The position numbers were made by a program, and so were the translations under genes. Source: Opitutia bacterium UBA4506 (GTDB taxonomy: Bacteria; Verrucomicrobiota; Verrucomicrobiia; Opitutales; Puniceicoccaceae). From it: 64,000 nt of DNA. Of the stretch, positions 26,401 through 34,393 are shown piece after piece. Below the pieces are notes generated by a model. That model made no database searches. It was not told where the DNA came from and saw only the letters and a program-made list of their open reading frames with translations. The DNA is taken from positions 1 through 64,000 of the forward strand of contig DGMY01000092.1 of the NCBI GenBank assembly GCA_002388665.1, read 5' to 3'. The first letter of the stretch is position 1. The number at the start of each line of letters is the position of its first letter.

Positions 26401-28204
26401 TTTCCAACCTGGGAGCACTCTCCAGGTCTACAATACTCTACAAGTCACAGACGGCCGATTCACGGTGAACGGAGGTACAGGAACCTTGAACGGAGGCCAG
26501 ATCTTCGTACCCGGCACCTTTACAAAGGCCGGCGGGGGTTCACTCATCGTCAACAGTAATGTCCAGGTCAATGGTGCCACCTTCATCGACGGAGGGCACT
26601 TGGCCATCAACGGCGCGTTCTACTCGGGCCTCGGCTTCAATGTGGGACCCAATGGTAGCCTTGGCGGAATCGGACAACTTCTCGGCGATTTGAAGAACAA
26701 TGGTACGGTCGCGCCCGGCAACTCCATCGGCACTCTCAACGTGAGCGGCGACTATATCCAGTCCTCCGGAGGAACTCTCGCAATGGAGGTGCGCAATGCG
26801 TCGATCAATGATCGAATCAATATCACTGGAGCAGCCATTCTCGCCGGAACCTTGGCCCTGGATTTCATCAGCAACGAACTCTCATTTGGTGATGTGGTGA
26901 CTTTCCTCACCGCACAGGGAGGCATTTCGGGTCAATTTGATCAAATCACTGGCGTCCCCAGTGGCTTTCGCGCACGCCCATGGCTCGTGAACAATAGCCA
27001 GGTCTACAATGTGATTTTTGCCCCGCAAAGCTACACTCAGGTGGCACAGGGCACGAACCAATTGGCTCTGGCACGCGCCTTGGATCGATGGATCGGAGAC
27101 ACGGATCCGGTGATCGCGGCAGCTACACTCAAACTCGACCTGCTGCGCGCAGAAACCTATCCGCTCGTTTTCGAGGCAGTTCTGCCAACGATCTATGGAA
27201 CACTGACAGCGACCACCTTTACGGACTCCTTCTCAGACGGGCGTACAGCCAACCAACAGGTTCTATTCGCCCGCCAACGCCTTCAAGCATTGAACGCTCA
27301 ATCGCCCGAACACTCTGCCGGGGAAGTCAGCACCAGCGAAGGTTCCGAACCTTCTACCTCGGACACGCCCGCCCCTTCCACCGACAACCATGGATGGCGA
27401 GTATGGGCCGACGCCCGTGGGGGGTACTCCGACGACGATCCACTCAATCTCGATAGCGAGGGTGGGACCATTCTCGCCGGGGCTGATGTCATCCTCGCAA
27501 AGAACTGGATCGCCGGTCTCTACGTCGGTGGCCAATCCCGCGAGTCGACCGGGTCCTCCCCGGACTACAACGCCGACGGACCCCGATTCGGAACATACGG
27601 CCTTTTCACTTTCGCTGAGCATGCCTACGTCAGCGGAGTTCTCGGGGGCGGCACTTCCGATGTCAGCGTGACCCGCCCTCTCCCGTTCGGCCAATCTGCA
27701 AGCGGTGACACCGATGGTTTCGATTGGTTCGCACGGCTGGAGACAGGCTACACGTTCACTCCCGGAGGCGTAAACCTGACTCCTTTCGCCGGAGTTCAAT
27801 ACTCACGTGCGGCGTACGACGGTTTCTCCGAATCGTCCGATAGTGTATTTGCCCTCTCCATCGAAGATTGGGCCTCCGACCGGTTCGAAGGATTCATCGG
27901 GGGCGATGTCTCCTACCCGATTCCCACAGGGAATCAGTATGTGCTACTCCCCTACGCCCGACTAATGCTTCGCGACACGTTCGACCAAACGGATGATGAG
28001 CTCAACTCCAGCCTCCTCGGTGGAAGTGGGCCCGGCTTCGGATTCTCTCCGGAAACGATCAATGGGGATGGGTTCGAGTACGGTATCGGCGTTCGTTTCT
28101 CTGCTACCGAAACTGGCTGGAGCCTCAACCTGGGCTACACCGGATTCTCCGGCGACGACAGCGACTCCGAGCAGGTAAATCTCGGTTTCAGCTGGGACTT
28201 GTAA
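23432..28204 (+). CDS. Giant autotransporter with beta-strand repeats
   Basis: A 1,590-residue type V secreted surface protein. The ATG at 23432 gives an N-terminal signal peptide ('RTALITGLLTLGLSNG'). The passenger (about residues 40-1250) is built from autotransporter-associated beta-strand repeats, recognisable as 'NSYSGGTEINEGTLSI', 'NNSYTGGTKIKNGVLRV', 'ANTYSGGTLLSKGTLVV', 'NSYADGTEIYNGTVRV' and 'NSYQGGTVIENGQVIV', each with 'LxKxGxGTLxL' lead-ins. After a Ser/Thr/Pro-rich linker, the C-terminal ~280 residues ('WRVWADARGGYSDDD' to the end) form the outer-membrane barrel, ending 'NLGFSWDL'. The likely role is adhesion or surface structure. It is convergent with a Fur-family gene. Confidence 0.92.
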   Translation: MNSTNRSLRFGRTALITGLLTLGLSNGTRLLGDTYNWDPLIGDNFWGNFLNWDPTSFLQVPDSNSDTAIFTIEGSDNETVLLLGFPLPPYTVENLTIVQDNPSATGSFSFRGGFLQLESSDPLLPAQINYESSGNTFEGFATITSLVSDTVFNAADDSDLTYKDFASITGAGKLIKEGEGDLVMENLVNSYSGGTEINEGTLSIASDSHLGDSAGTLTLDGGTLRTRESFTTSRDTVIDNGGGTFRTNNNTILSHDGSISGTGELIKTGGGTLTLSGNNSYTGGTKIKNGVLRVSEDGNLGDSSGNLTINDARLRVTGTFSTDRTTNLRGPGGEISVKNGETLTHDGTVQGTGALTKLGNGTLELLQANTYSGGTLLSKGTLVVGNNNALGTGPLLIQDGTTLATPAAFFPFTSYTLNNDIFVQGDFNVSPNGQTVLLSALNLNGSIQLSGETRTITNTTETGPVRFGGVISNGGLSLQTDPFSPSAYFTFNGSQANTYTGETTVGEYVTLTLNKDDHVTAIAGDVTIEEGALLVTAGEEQIADDANIHFEDIADLRIGLLTNVTETIGSISDDNSGWGMITLNGLVNGSTLRVESGTFTGDITGGGVNSVSLEKYGAGTLTLEGYNDYRGDTSITGGVLEVSEDENLGSTGGWITDPSRLLFDGGTLSTLASFETERDTVLESGGGTFRTKNNSVLTHSGSISGDGALVKRGNGVLVLEGDNSYADGTEIYNGTVRVSSDSNLGDASGDLLLKGGKLRVIDDMATARTTRLRGTGGEFSIKNGYTLTHSGLIRGQGALSKLGQGTLKLNAANSYQGGTVIENGQVIVANSQAMGTGPLDFRDGTLSLEVGLNLGGDFTWSGGTIDSLIGTNTSVIDVSGSLDLTGTGEFLFTPDGGFANKTDYLVLSTNDPLTYNPASDFTANNLYGLAPEFKIVGNQLFVNYPATYYAGGPVLQNSAPVNTPFFADFVVSGNVKTGNTSESNTIRNLIFQPGSTLQVYNTLQVTDGRFTVNGGTGTLNGGQIFVPGTFTKAGGGSLIVNSNVQVNGATFIDGGHLAINGAFYSGLGFNVGPNGSLGGIGQLLGDLKNNGTVAPGNSIGTLNVSGDYIQSSGGTLAMEVRNASINDRINITGAAILAGTLALDFISNELSFGDVVTFLTAQGGISGQFDQITGVPSGFRARPWLVNNSQVYNVIFAPQSYTQVAQGTNQLALARALDRWIGDTDPVIAAATLKLDLLRAETYPLVFEAVLPTIYGTLTATTFTDSFSDGRTANQQVLFARQRLQALNAQSPEHSAGEVSTSEGSEPSTSDTPAPSTDNHGWRVWADARGGYSDDDPLNLDSEGGTILAGADVILAKNWIAGLYVGGQSRESTGSSPDYNADGPRFGTYGLFTFAEHAYVSGVLGGGTSDVSVTRPLPFGQSASGDTDGFDWFARLETGYTFTPGGVNLTPFAGVQYSRAAYDGFSESSDSVFALSIEDWASDRFEGFIGGDVSYPIPTGNQYVLLPYARLMLRDTFDQTDDELNSSLLGGSGPGFGFSPETINGDGFEYGIGVRFSATETGWSLNLGYTGFSGDDSDSEQVNLGFSWDL

Positions 28205-28238
28205 CCCTGGATCGAGGATCGGCGGGAAGAATCCTCAC

Positions 28239-28655
28239 CTAGGAGGGGGTACCGCCAGTGGATGTACCGCATTCCCGACAGTGGCCGAATAAAATTACCT
28301 CTTCACCTTCGTAGACGAAATCCGGGTGCTTTGGGATGCTGTCTTTCAAGTCCGGCGTCTCGAATGGCAACGAGTATACCTGATTGCAAACTCGGCAAAT
28401 AAAGTGGAGGTGATGGGATCCTGTCGGCGAGGGCAATTCGTATCGATTCGGCTGGCCCGGATAGTGGACCCTCGCCAACTCCATTTCGTCGACCATCTCT
28501 GACAAATTTCGGAAAACCGTTCTCTCACCGATTCCAGGGCATCTCTCTTTCGCCCCATTGAATATCTCATCAAAGGCGAGCGGGCGGCCGAATTCCTCAA
28601 GCACTTCGAGAATTGCTTTTCGCTGCCGCGTCGATCGTTTTCGTACCGTTGCCAT
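28239..28655 (-). CDS. Fur-family metal- or peroxide-responsive regulator
   Basis: A 138-residue protein with a winged-helix DNA-binding domain (about 1-75, 'STRQRKAILEVLEEFGRPL' and 'ERTVFRNLSEMVDEMEL') and a dimerisation/metal domain carrying the His cluster 'GSHHLHFICRVC' and a second CxxC in 'GHCREC', the structural zinc site. Fur, Zur, PerR and Mur share this plan; the effector cannot be told. The ATG at 28655 is chosen over a start 23 codons earlier because the family begins here. A 7-bp inverted repeat lies directly upstream (28655-28683) and could be an autoregulatory site. Confidence 0.9.
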   Translation of the reverse strand: MATVRKRSTRQRKAILEVLEEFGRPLAFDEIFNGAKERCPGIGERTVFRNLSEMVDEMELARVHYPGQPNRYELPSPTGSHHLHFICRVCNQVYSLPFETPDLKDSIPKHPDFVYEGEEVILFGHCRECGTSTGGTPS

Positions 28656-28783
28656 TTTGTCCTCAATGATAGTGGCGACAAAACGAACAAATTGGCGAGC
28701 GGCAAAGAAAATCTTTCGATTCACCCACCCGATTCACTGGTCCAGCGTTGCCAACTCTACGCCCTCTGCTCAACGTGAACCTC

Positions 28784-30157
28784 ATGAAAGATCCGGTCGA
28801 ACTTCTCAGCGAATACATCGCCTTTGCCAGCGTATCAACCGACCCCACTGCCCGCGAAGGGATGCGGGGGGCGATCGAGTTTGCCGCTGACCAGCTCAAA
28901 GAGCTCGGGTTCTCCGTCCAAGAAGTCCCGACCCCGCTCCACCCCATCCTCCTCGCTGAACGGCGCACGAGCCCCGAAGACCCTCATATCCTGATCTACG
29001 GGCACTACGACGTCCAACCTTCCGAACCGGATGGTCTTTGGACAACCCCACCCTACCAGGCTGAGGTTCGAAACAACCGTATCTATGGACGTGGCTCCGC
29101 CGACAATAAGGGCCCACAGATTGTCCACATGGCCGCCCTTGCCAAGGCCCTGCAGGAAAACCCGAATCTCGCCCTAAACATCACTTGGTTTATCGAAGGT
29201 GAAGAAGAGATCGGCAGCCCCAGTTTCCGAGGATTCCTCGAGAACTACAAGGATCGCCTTGCCGAGGCAGATTTCGTCCTTCTCTCCGATACCGGAAGCC
29301 CTTCTCCCGACCAACTTGTCGTAACCACCGCACTACGGGGCCTGGTCTCCATGGAGGTAAAATTGACCGGCCCAAAGATGGACCTCCACTCGGGCATTCA
29401 CGGCGGTGCAGTTCGGAACCCGATTCAAGCACTTTCCACCCTCCTGGCGACGCTCCACAACGAAGATGGGTCTGTCAATATTCCCGGCTTCTACGACGGG
29501 GTCTCCCTACCCGAATCCTGGGAGCGCGATGAACTCGCCCACCACCCTTCCTCTCCCGAAGAATATGCCAAATTCCTCGATGTCGATGAGTTTTTCACGG
29601 CCCCGGGCTACAGCGCTTTGGAGGCCGTTCGCTTCGGACCTACGCTCGAGATCAACGGGATCGGTGGCGGATTCCAGGGCGAGGGCCAAAAGACAGTAAT
29701 TCCCAGCCAGGCTTTCGCGAAACTGACCTGTCGTCTCGTCGCGGGCCAAGACTCAGAACGAGTCGAAAAACTTTTGGTCAATGCTTTGCGCGATCGCTGC
29801 CCCTCCGGTGTACGCATCTCCATCGATACACACGGTGGCGGCAATCCCTACTGGATTGTTCCGCCGAATCGCACGAATACCCCTGCGGATCAAAGTCCAG
29901 CCATTCAAAAGGGGTTTTCAGTACTGGAAGATGCGATTACCGAATCATTCGGCAAACGGCCTCTCTATCTCCGTGAGGGCGGGAGCGTTCCCATCATCGC
30001 TGACCTAAAGGATATTGTCGGTCTCGACACGATCATGGTCGGTCTCTTTACACCGGAATGCAATCTCCACGCCCCGGATGAGAGTTTCCACCTCGATATC
30101 CTCCACAATGGAATCGACGCTTTCGCGAAAATTTTCGCGAACCTCGCGAGGAAGTAG
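28784..30157 (+). CDS. M20 family metallopeptidase (dipeptidase/carboxypeptidase-like)
   Basis: Cytoplasmic di-zinc hydrolase of 457 residues. Metal ligands are seen in 'LIYGHYDVQP' (His, Asp), 'GRGSADNKGP' (bridging Asp), 'IEGEEEIGS' (catalytic and ligand Glu), 'LSDTGS' (Asp) and the C-terminal His in 'FTPECNLHAPDE'. The dimerisation domain includes 'DLHSGIHGGAVRNP'. This is the arrangement of CNDP-type dipeptidases. The ATG at 28784 gives the family start. It is divergent from the Fur-family gene, with 128 bases between. Confidence 0.92.
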   Translation: MKDPVELLSEYIAFASVSTDPTAREGMRGAIEFAADQLKELGFSVQEVPTPLHPILLAERRTSPEDPHILIYGHYDVQPSEPDGLWTTPPYQAEVRNNRIYGRGSADNKGPQIVHMAALAKALQENPNLALNITWFIEGEEEIGSPSFRGFLENYKDRLAEADFVLLSDTGSPSPDQLVVTTALRGLVSMEVKLTGPKMDLHSGIHGGAVRNPIQALSTLLATLHNEDGSVNIPGFYDGVSLPESWERDELAHHPSSPEEYAKFLDVDEFFTAPGYSALEAVRFGPTLEINGIGGGFQGEGQKTVIPSQAFAKLTCRLVAGQDSERVEKLLVNALRDRCPSGVRISIDTHGGGNPYWIVPPNRTNTPADQSPAIQKGFSVLEDAITESFGKRPLYLREGGSVPIIADLKDIVGLDTIMVGLFTPECNLHAPDESFHLDILHNGIDAFAKIFANLARK

Positions 30158-30224
30158 GCCCCGGTCGACTGCAGCTTCTTCGGGCTGCCTCCCCATTGCC
30201 TGGTCTTTCGCAGAATCGGCGAAA

Positions 30225-31802
30225 TTAGACAGGGATCTCGACGACGACGCGAACCCCACCGTTCATCCCGTCTCTCAGTTCGATTGTGCCCCCAAGAAGG
30301 TTTACGTTTTCTTTGACGAGGCTCAGCCCTAGTCCCACTCCTTCAAATCGTCTCGATAAGCTGGTATCCAACTGCTCGAAGGGAAGGAAGATCCGTTCTC
30401 GGTCCTCCAAAGGGATTCCTGGCCCACTGTCCTCGACTTCCAGGTGCAGGCAACTCACTCCTTTGCGAAATCCACGCTCGCTCAATCGAACGACCACGTT
30501 CGAATCCCCTCCAAATTTTAGAGCATTTCCAATCAAACTTTCCAACATTCCATACCAAATGTTTCCGTCGGTAGTGTAGGTTCTTCCTTCGACGCCTTTC
30601 AACTCGATCTCCACCCGCTCCCGATCCGCGCCGAATCTCATGCAAAGCACTTCAGCGATCTCCGGCAAGAGGTCCGCGACCACAACCGCATCCTTCTCCA
30701 CTTTACAAACCGCGCTGGCCAAATCCGAGTAGCGCAGGATGGCCGAAAGCACGAGTTCCAATCGCTGACTCGATTCGACAATCGCATCAACACTTTCCCG
30801 GTCTTGGACCGAAAGGTGTTCGCTGGTCTCGATCAATTGGCAAAATCCTAGGATGCCGTTCAATGGCGTGCGAATCTCGTGGCTCACGTTCCCCAAAAAG
30901 TGGGATTTTGCCCGGTCCGCCGCAGCTGCCCGATCCCGCTCAATGCGCAACTCTTCCGTGCGCTGCTCCACAATCCTATGGAGCAAGCGGCTCATGCCGA
31001 CGGCGATCACTGCGACCCCAAAGATGCTGACCAGTATGACCCATACATAAAGAGGAATGCGGGTCTCCCTTTCCTGTTTAAAATTCTTGGCGATCGAGCG
31101 GTGCAGCGCCGAATCGACAGCATCGTGTTGAGCGTCCAGTGCTTCGTCGATTCGGCGGATCAACTCATTCGATGTACTCGGAGAATACCCGATACGAAGT
31201 GATACGGGGTTGAAACTGTTGTAGGTTGAGACGATCGAACCATCCATGGGAATCTGACTGCCGTAGATCGCATTCAAGACCGAAAAATCGACCGATTGGT
31301 CCTGGAGGAGCTCAACCGCCTCATCATAGGATTCTACGACTCGAAAATCGACTGAGAGTCCATAGATTTGGACCAACTCCCGAAAAGCGTCTCCATGCAC
31401 GTCGCTCTGCAACAGCGCCACCGATTTCCCTTCGAGGTCTTCCATTTCGTGAAACGGAATGCCCCCACGTCGATACAGGACACCCCGGTTCCGAAAGAGA
31501 AACGATTTGGAAAACTTCATGAACGACTGCCTGTCATAGCTAAACGCTACGGCCGGAAGCATATCCACTTCCCCATTTCGCACCATCTCGATGGCCTCGG
31601 GGAAACTGCTCGACCGAAATCGAAACGTTAAATCGCTCTCAGCTTCCAGGCTCCTCAGAAAATCCAGAACAATACCTGTCGGCTCGCCCCCTTCCTCTAA
31701 ATTGATCAACGGGGGGTTTGAATAGAGAACGACGTCAATCTCCTCAGCACGCAAACCGAGCCCAATCGGCAATATCCACAGAAACAGCAGGATCGTTTTC
31801 AT
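30225..31802 (-). CDS. Receptor histidine kinase with periplasmic SBP-type sensor domain
   Basis: A 525-residue membrane sensor. Signal peptide (1-19), then a periplasmic solute-binding type-3 domain (about 20-240: 'IDVVLYSNPPLINLEEGGEP', 'VDMLPAVAFSYDR'), a single membrane helix (about 258-280), a short coiled linker, a HisKA domain with the phospho-acceptor in 'GNVSHEIRTPLNGILGF', and an ATPase domain with 'LIGNALKFGG' (N box), 'DSGPGIP' and 'GVGLGLSLVKENVNLLGG' (G boxes). No receiver domain and no response regulator gene beside it. Its start lies one base after the stop of the upstream binding protein, so the two are one operon. Confidence 0.9.
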   Translation of the reverse strand: MKTILLFLWILPIGLGLRAEEIDVVLYSNPPLINLEEGGEPTGIVLDFLRSLEAESDLTFRFRSSSFPEAIEMVRNGEVDMLPAVAFSYDRQSFMKFSKSFLFRNRGVLYRRGGIPFHEMEDLEGKSVALLQSDVHGDAFRELVQIYGLSVDFRVVESYDEAVELLQDQSVDFSVLNAIYGSQIPMDGSIVSTYNSFNPVSLRIGYSPSTSNELIRRIDEALDAQHDAVDSALHRSIAKNFKQERETRIPLYVWVILVSIFGVAVIAVGMSRLLHRIVEQRTEELRIERDRAAAADRAKSHFLGNVSHEIRTPLNGILGFCQLIETSEHLSVQDRESVDAIVESSQRLELVLSAILRYSDLASAVCKVEKDAVVVADLLPEIAEVLCMRFGADRERVEIELKGVEGRTYTTDGNIWYGMLESLIGNALKFGGDSNVVVRLSERGFRKGVSCLHLEVEDSGPGIPLEDRERIFLPFEQLDTSLSRRFEGVGLGLSLVKENVNLLGGTIELRDGMNGGVRVVVEIPV

Positions 31803-31803
31803 G

Positions 31804-33099
31804 TCAGTTCGCCATTTCCAAATCCAGCAGGTTTTGCACCGCTTTCGAAGAATCCGTTTCCCCGTTTAGGTAGGATACAAATATCTCTGCAACCGCTTCC
31901 GAGTACTGAGGATAGCTAGGGTGATTGGTTCTCTCCACCATGTGATCCAAGGCTTCCGTGTAAGCATCCACCCAAGGGAGCGCCTTAGACCAGCCATCAT
32001 TCCGAATCACGTCGATTCTCGACGGAGAGCTTCCCCGCCTGGTCAAAAGTTCATTCGCTTCTTCACTCGACCAAAATCCCGCGAACTCCACCGCCAGTTC
32101 CGGCCTCTCACTTGTTTTCGGAATCGCAATCGTCCACATTCCACGGATGCAAACTTGCTCTCCGTCCGGGTCTCTCGGTCCCACTGAGAAGCCCGCCTCT
32201 ACCAACGGACTCGCGTCCCAGGGATCAACAATAGTCGGCAGGTTCGAGGCCCAGAACATACCTTGTGCCAAGCGCCCCGACCTCATGAACTCACAGCGAT
32301 CCTGATAGTGTCGCGCTTCAGTATGCTTCGGTGCAAATTCCAGTAGTCCTTTGTACCATTCGATTGCCACTTCTGCTGTCTCTGGGTCAAAAGCCGGCGA
32401 GAGATTCTCATCCGCCAACTGTTCCCCAAAGAGCGCCAGCACCCAGATTAGTTCAATCACCGCTCCTTCCGAAATGCGATTGATCGGCGAGAATCCATAG
32501 AGATCCGGTGGCCGATGGAAAAACTCAGTGACGTCCCGATATTCTTTTGCGTCGAGGGGTTCACGAAGGTCATAGCCATAACGTTCGCGAAAGGCTGTTT
32601 GCTCCGAGGGGTTCTCCCACAAATCTCTTCGGTAGGCGTGTATAAACACGTTCGGATTGACTGGAGCCCCGACCAAGATTTCCTCAAATGTCGATGCATC
32701 CAGCATTTCCTCACTCCAGGTGTCGGCCATCGCATCGAAAGGATACTCAATGGGAGACGGCCACTCGTGAAACGGGACCATGTATTCGCTCAAGAGCGCC
32801 AAAAATGGTTCGTCAATCGTCACGACATCGAAGGAACTCATGAAATGGGGCAGATCAATCTCCTCCTTCATTTCCGATCGGCGCAACTGGGTCATTTCCA
32901 CCGAGATTCCAGTCTTGTGTTCAAAATTCCGAACAATTCTGAAGAGGGCCTTCGACTGGGGATTCTCAAAAGTCAGCACGCGAAGAACCTTCGATTCCGA
33001 ATCATTACCCTCCGCCCCTGCGCTCACTCCCAAACCGATACTACAGATCGCTACGACCCATGTGAGGAGGCGACGAATGAGACGATGAAGAGCATTCAT
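31804..33099 (-). CDS. Extracellular solute-binding protein (ABC sugar family 1 type)
   Basis: A 431-residue periplasmic binding protein. The ATG at 33099 gives a signal peptide ('LLTWVVAICSIGLGVSAGAE'). The mature protein has the family-1 layout: 'VLRVLTFENPQSKALFRIV', 'FEHKTGISVEMTQL', 'FDVVTIDEPFLALLSEY', 'YGFSPINRISEGAVIELIWV', 'AVEFAGFWSSEEANELLTRR'. Such proteins usually feed sugar ABC transporters, but no permease or ATPase gene follows. Instead the gene is fused in an operon with a receptor histidine kinase, so a sensing role is inferred. Confidence 0.88.
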   Translation of the reverse strand: MNALHRLIRRLLTWVVAICSIGLGVSAGAEGNDSESKVLRVLTFENPQSKALFRIVRNFEHKTGISVEMTQLRRSEMKEEIDLPHFMSSFDVVTIDEPFLALLSEYMVPFHEWPSPIEYPFDAMADTWSEEMLDASTFEEILVGAPVNPNVFIHAYRRDLWENPSEQTAFRERYGYDLREPLDAKEYRDVTEFFHRPPDLYGFSPINRISEGAVIELIWVLALFGEQLADENLSPAFDPETAEVAIEWYKGLLEFAPKHTEARHYQDRCEFMRSGRLAQGMFWASNLPTIVDPWDASPLVEAGFSVGPRDPDGEQVCIRGMWTIAIPKTSERPELAVEFAGFWSSEEANELLTRRGSSPSRIDVIRNDGWSKALPWVDAYTEALDHMVERTNHPSYPQYSEAVAEIFVSYLNGETDSSKAVQNLLDLEMAN

Positions 33100-33246
33100 T
33101 GAAAAATCCAATAAAGCGGGTCTATGACATTTGATGGGGCAAATCGGATGCATCGCAATCCATCCGAACAAGACAACCGTACACTCTACTGAACGCAAGG
33201 CTGCAAATTTTTTACAAGAATCCTTCCACGCAAGGACCCCAAAATG

Positions 33247-33297
33247 AACGAGCCCTCCAATTGGAGAGCTCGTTTGTGGCCGGGATCTACTCCCGGC
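33247..33297. terminator. Pair of strong stem-loops between desaturase and binding-protein genes
   Basis: First hairpin: AACGAGC (33247-33253) pairs with GCTCGTT (33268-33274), continued after one mismatch by CTCC/GGAG with an AATT loop. Second: GCCGGGA (33279-33285) pairs perfectly with TCCCGGC (33291-33297) around a five-base loop. They lie downstream of the minus-strand desaturase stop at 33332, so they may terminate that operon. Neither is followed by a clear T-run, so a structured-RNA or processing role is also possible. Confidence 0.5.
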
Positions 33298-33331
33298 GTA
33301 AATCGTATTCGTTTCAGGCTAGCTCAGAGAA

Positions 33332-34393
33332 TCAACCTCTGTAGCTGACAAGACGCTGTTCCTTAACGTCCCAGATCTTCAACTGAAAACAACGGTAGAT
33401 GTCCACGGGGGAGAGGCTTGTCGTCTTCGCATGCTGCAGCTCGGGAATCGCCTCATAAACTTCGGGAAGCCGGTAAAAGGGAATCCGCGCATTCAGGTGA
33501 TGAATATGATGGAAGCCAATGTTCCCGGTGAACCAATGGAGGATCTTTGGCATCTTCATAAAGCTCGATGACTCCAAAGCAGCACCTTCATAGGTCCATC
33601 CGTCTTCGTCTTTCAGAACGACTCTTGGGAAATTATGCTGAGCGTAAAAGAGGTACGACCCTAGACACGCACCGATTAAAAATGGCAGACAGATCGCAAG
33701 TAGTACGGCCAGCCAGCCAAAGACGACTGCAACAGTCGCGATCAACACTCCATGAATCACGAGAGCCAAGAACCCATCGATGTGTTTCTTTGGATGATCG
33801 CAAAACGGCTCTATGCACATGGAAACGATGAAAGCAGTGATATACCCAAACAATATCGTCAACGGGTGTCGGCTGATTCGGTAGCGACAACGAGTTCCAA
33901 AGGAAGATGCCCGATACCGCTCAACCGTCATTGTCGGGAACGACCCCAGGTCGTTCCCGTGCAATTTCGAATTGTGCGCGTGGTGCGAATCATGAGAATG
34001 CTTCCATACACTGCTGGGAGTCAGCAGCAATACTCCAACCACTTTCATCAGCCATTCCGCTAACTTGGATTTGGGGAGTATCGCTCGGTGCTGGTGATCG
34101 TGATAGATCACAAATACCCGGACAATCATCAGCGCTGCGAGAACACTGCTGATTACTCTGAATGGCATCGCCCAGAACGGAAACGTTCCAGCAACAGTCA
34201 AACCAAGCAGAGTGATCGAAGAGATAATCGCAAACCAACTCTTCGCAGGGATGTCCCGAGCAAATTTAGCCGTTTCCCGCGAAATCTTTTTACCACGAGG
34301 GGTGCCAACGCTGCCGCCTTCCGATGGAGAGATGCCTCCTGCAGGAGGTCTCGCATCGGGAGCGACTAGTTCTGAAGCCGTCGCGGTGCTCAT
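33332..34393 (-). CDS. Membrane fatty-acid desaturase
   Basis: Di-iron membrane desaturase of 353 residues. The three histidine boxes are present: 'HDHQH', 'HDSHHAHN' and 'HHIHH'. Hydrophobic pairs surround them (about residues 50-105 and 180-260). The N-terminal 45 residues are polar and low complexity. The family inserts double bonds in acyl chains and raises membrane fluidity; hydroxylase-type members look similar, so the exact reaction is inferred. Its ATG overlaps the helicase stop by 4 bases (ATGA), so it is translated together with a DEAD-box helicase. Confidence 0.88.
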   Translation of the reverse strand: MSTATASELVAPDARPPAGGISPSEGGSVGTPRGKKISRETAKFARDIPAKSWFAIISSITLLGLTVAGTFPFWAMPFRVISSVLAALMIVRVFVIYHDHQHRAILPKSKLAEWLMKVVGVLLLTPSSVWKHSHDSHHAHNSKLHGNDLGSFPTMTVERYRASSFGTRCRYRISRHPLTILFGYITAFIVSMCIEPFCDHPKKHIDGFLALVIHGVLIATVAVVFGWLAVLLAICLPFLIGACLGSYLFYAQHNFPRVVLKDEDGWTYEGAALESSSFMKMPKILHWFTGNIGFHHIHHLNARIPFYRLPEVYEAIPELQHAKTTSLSPVDIYRCFQLKIWDVKEQRLVSYRG

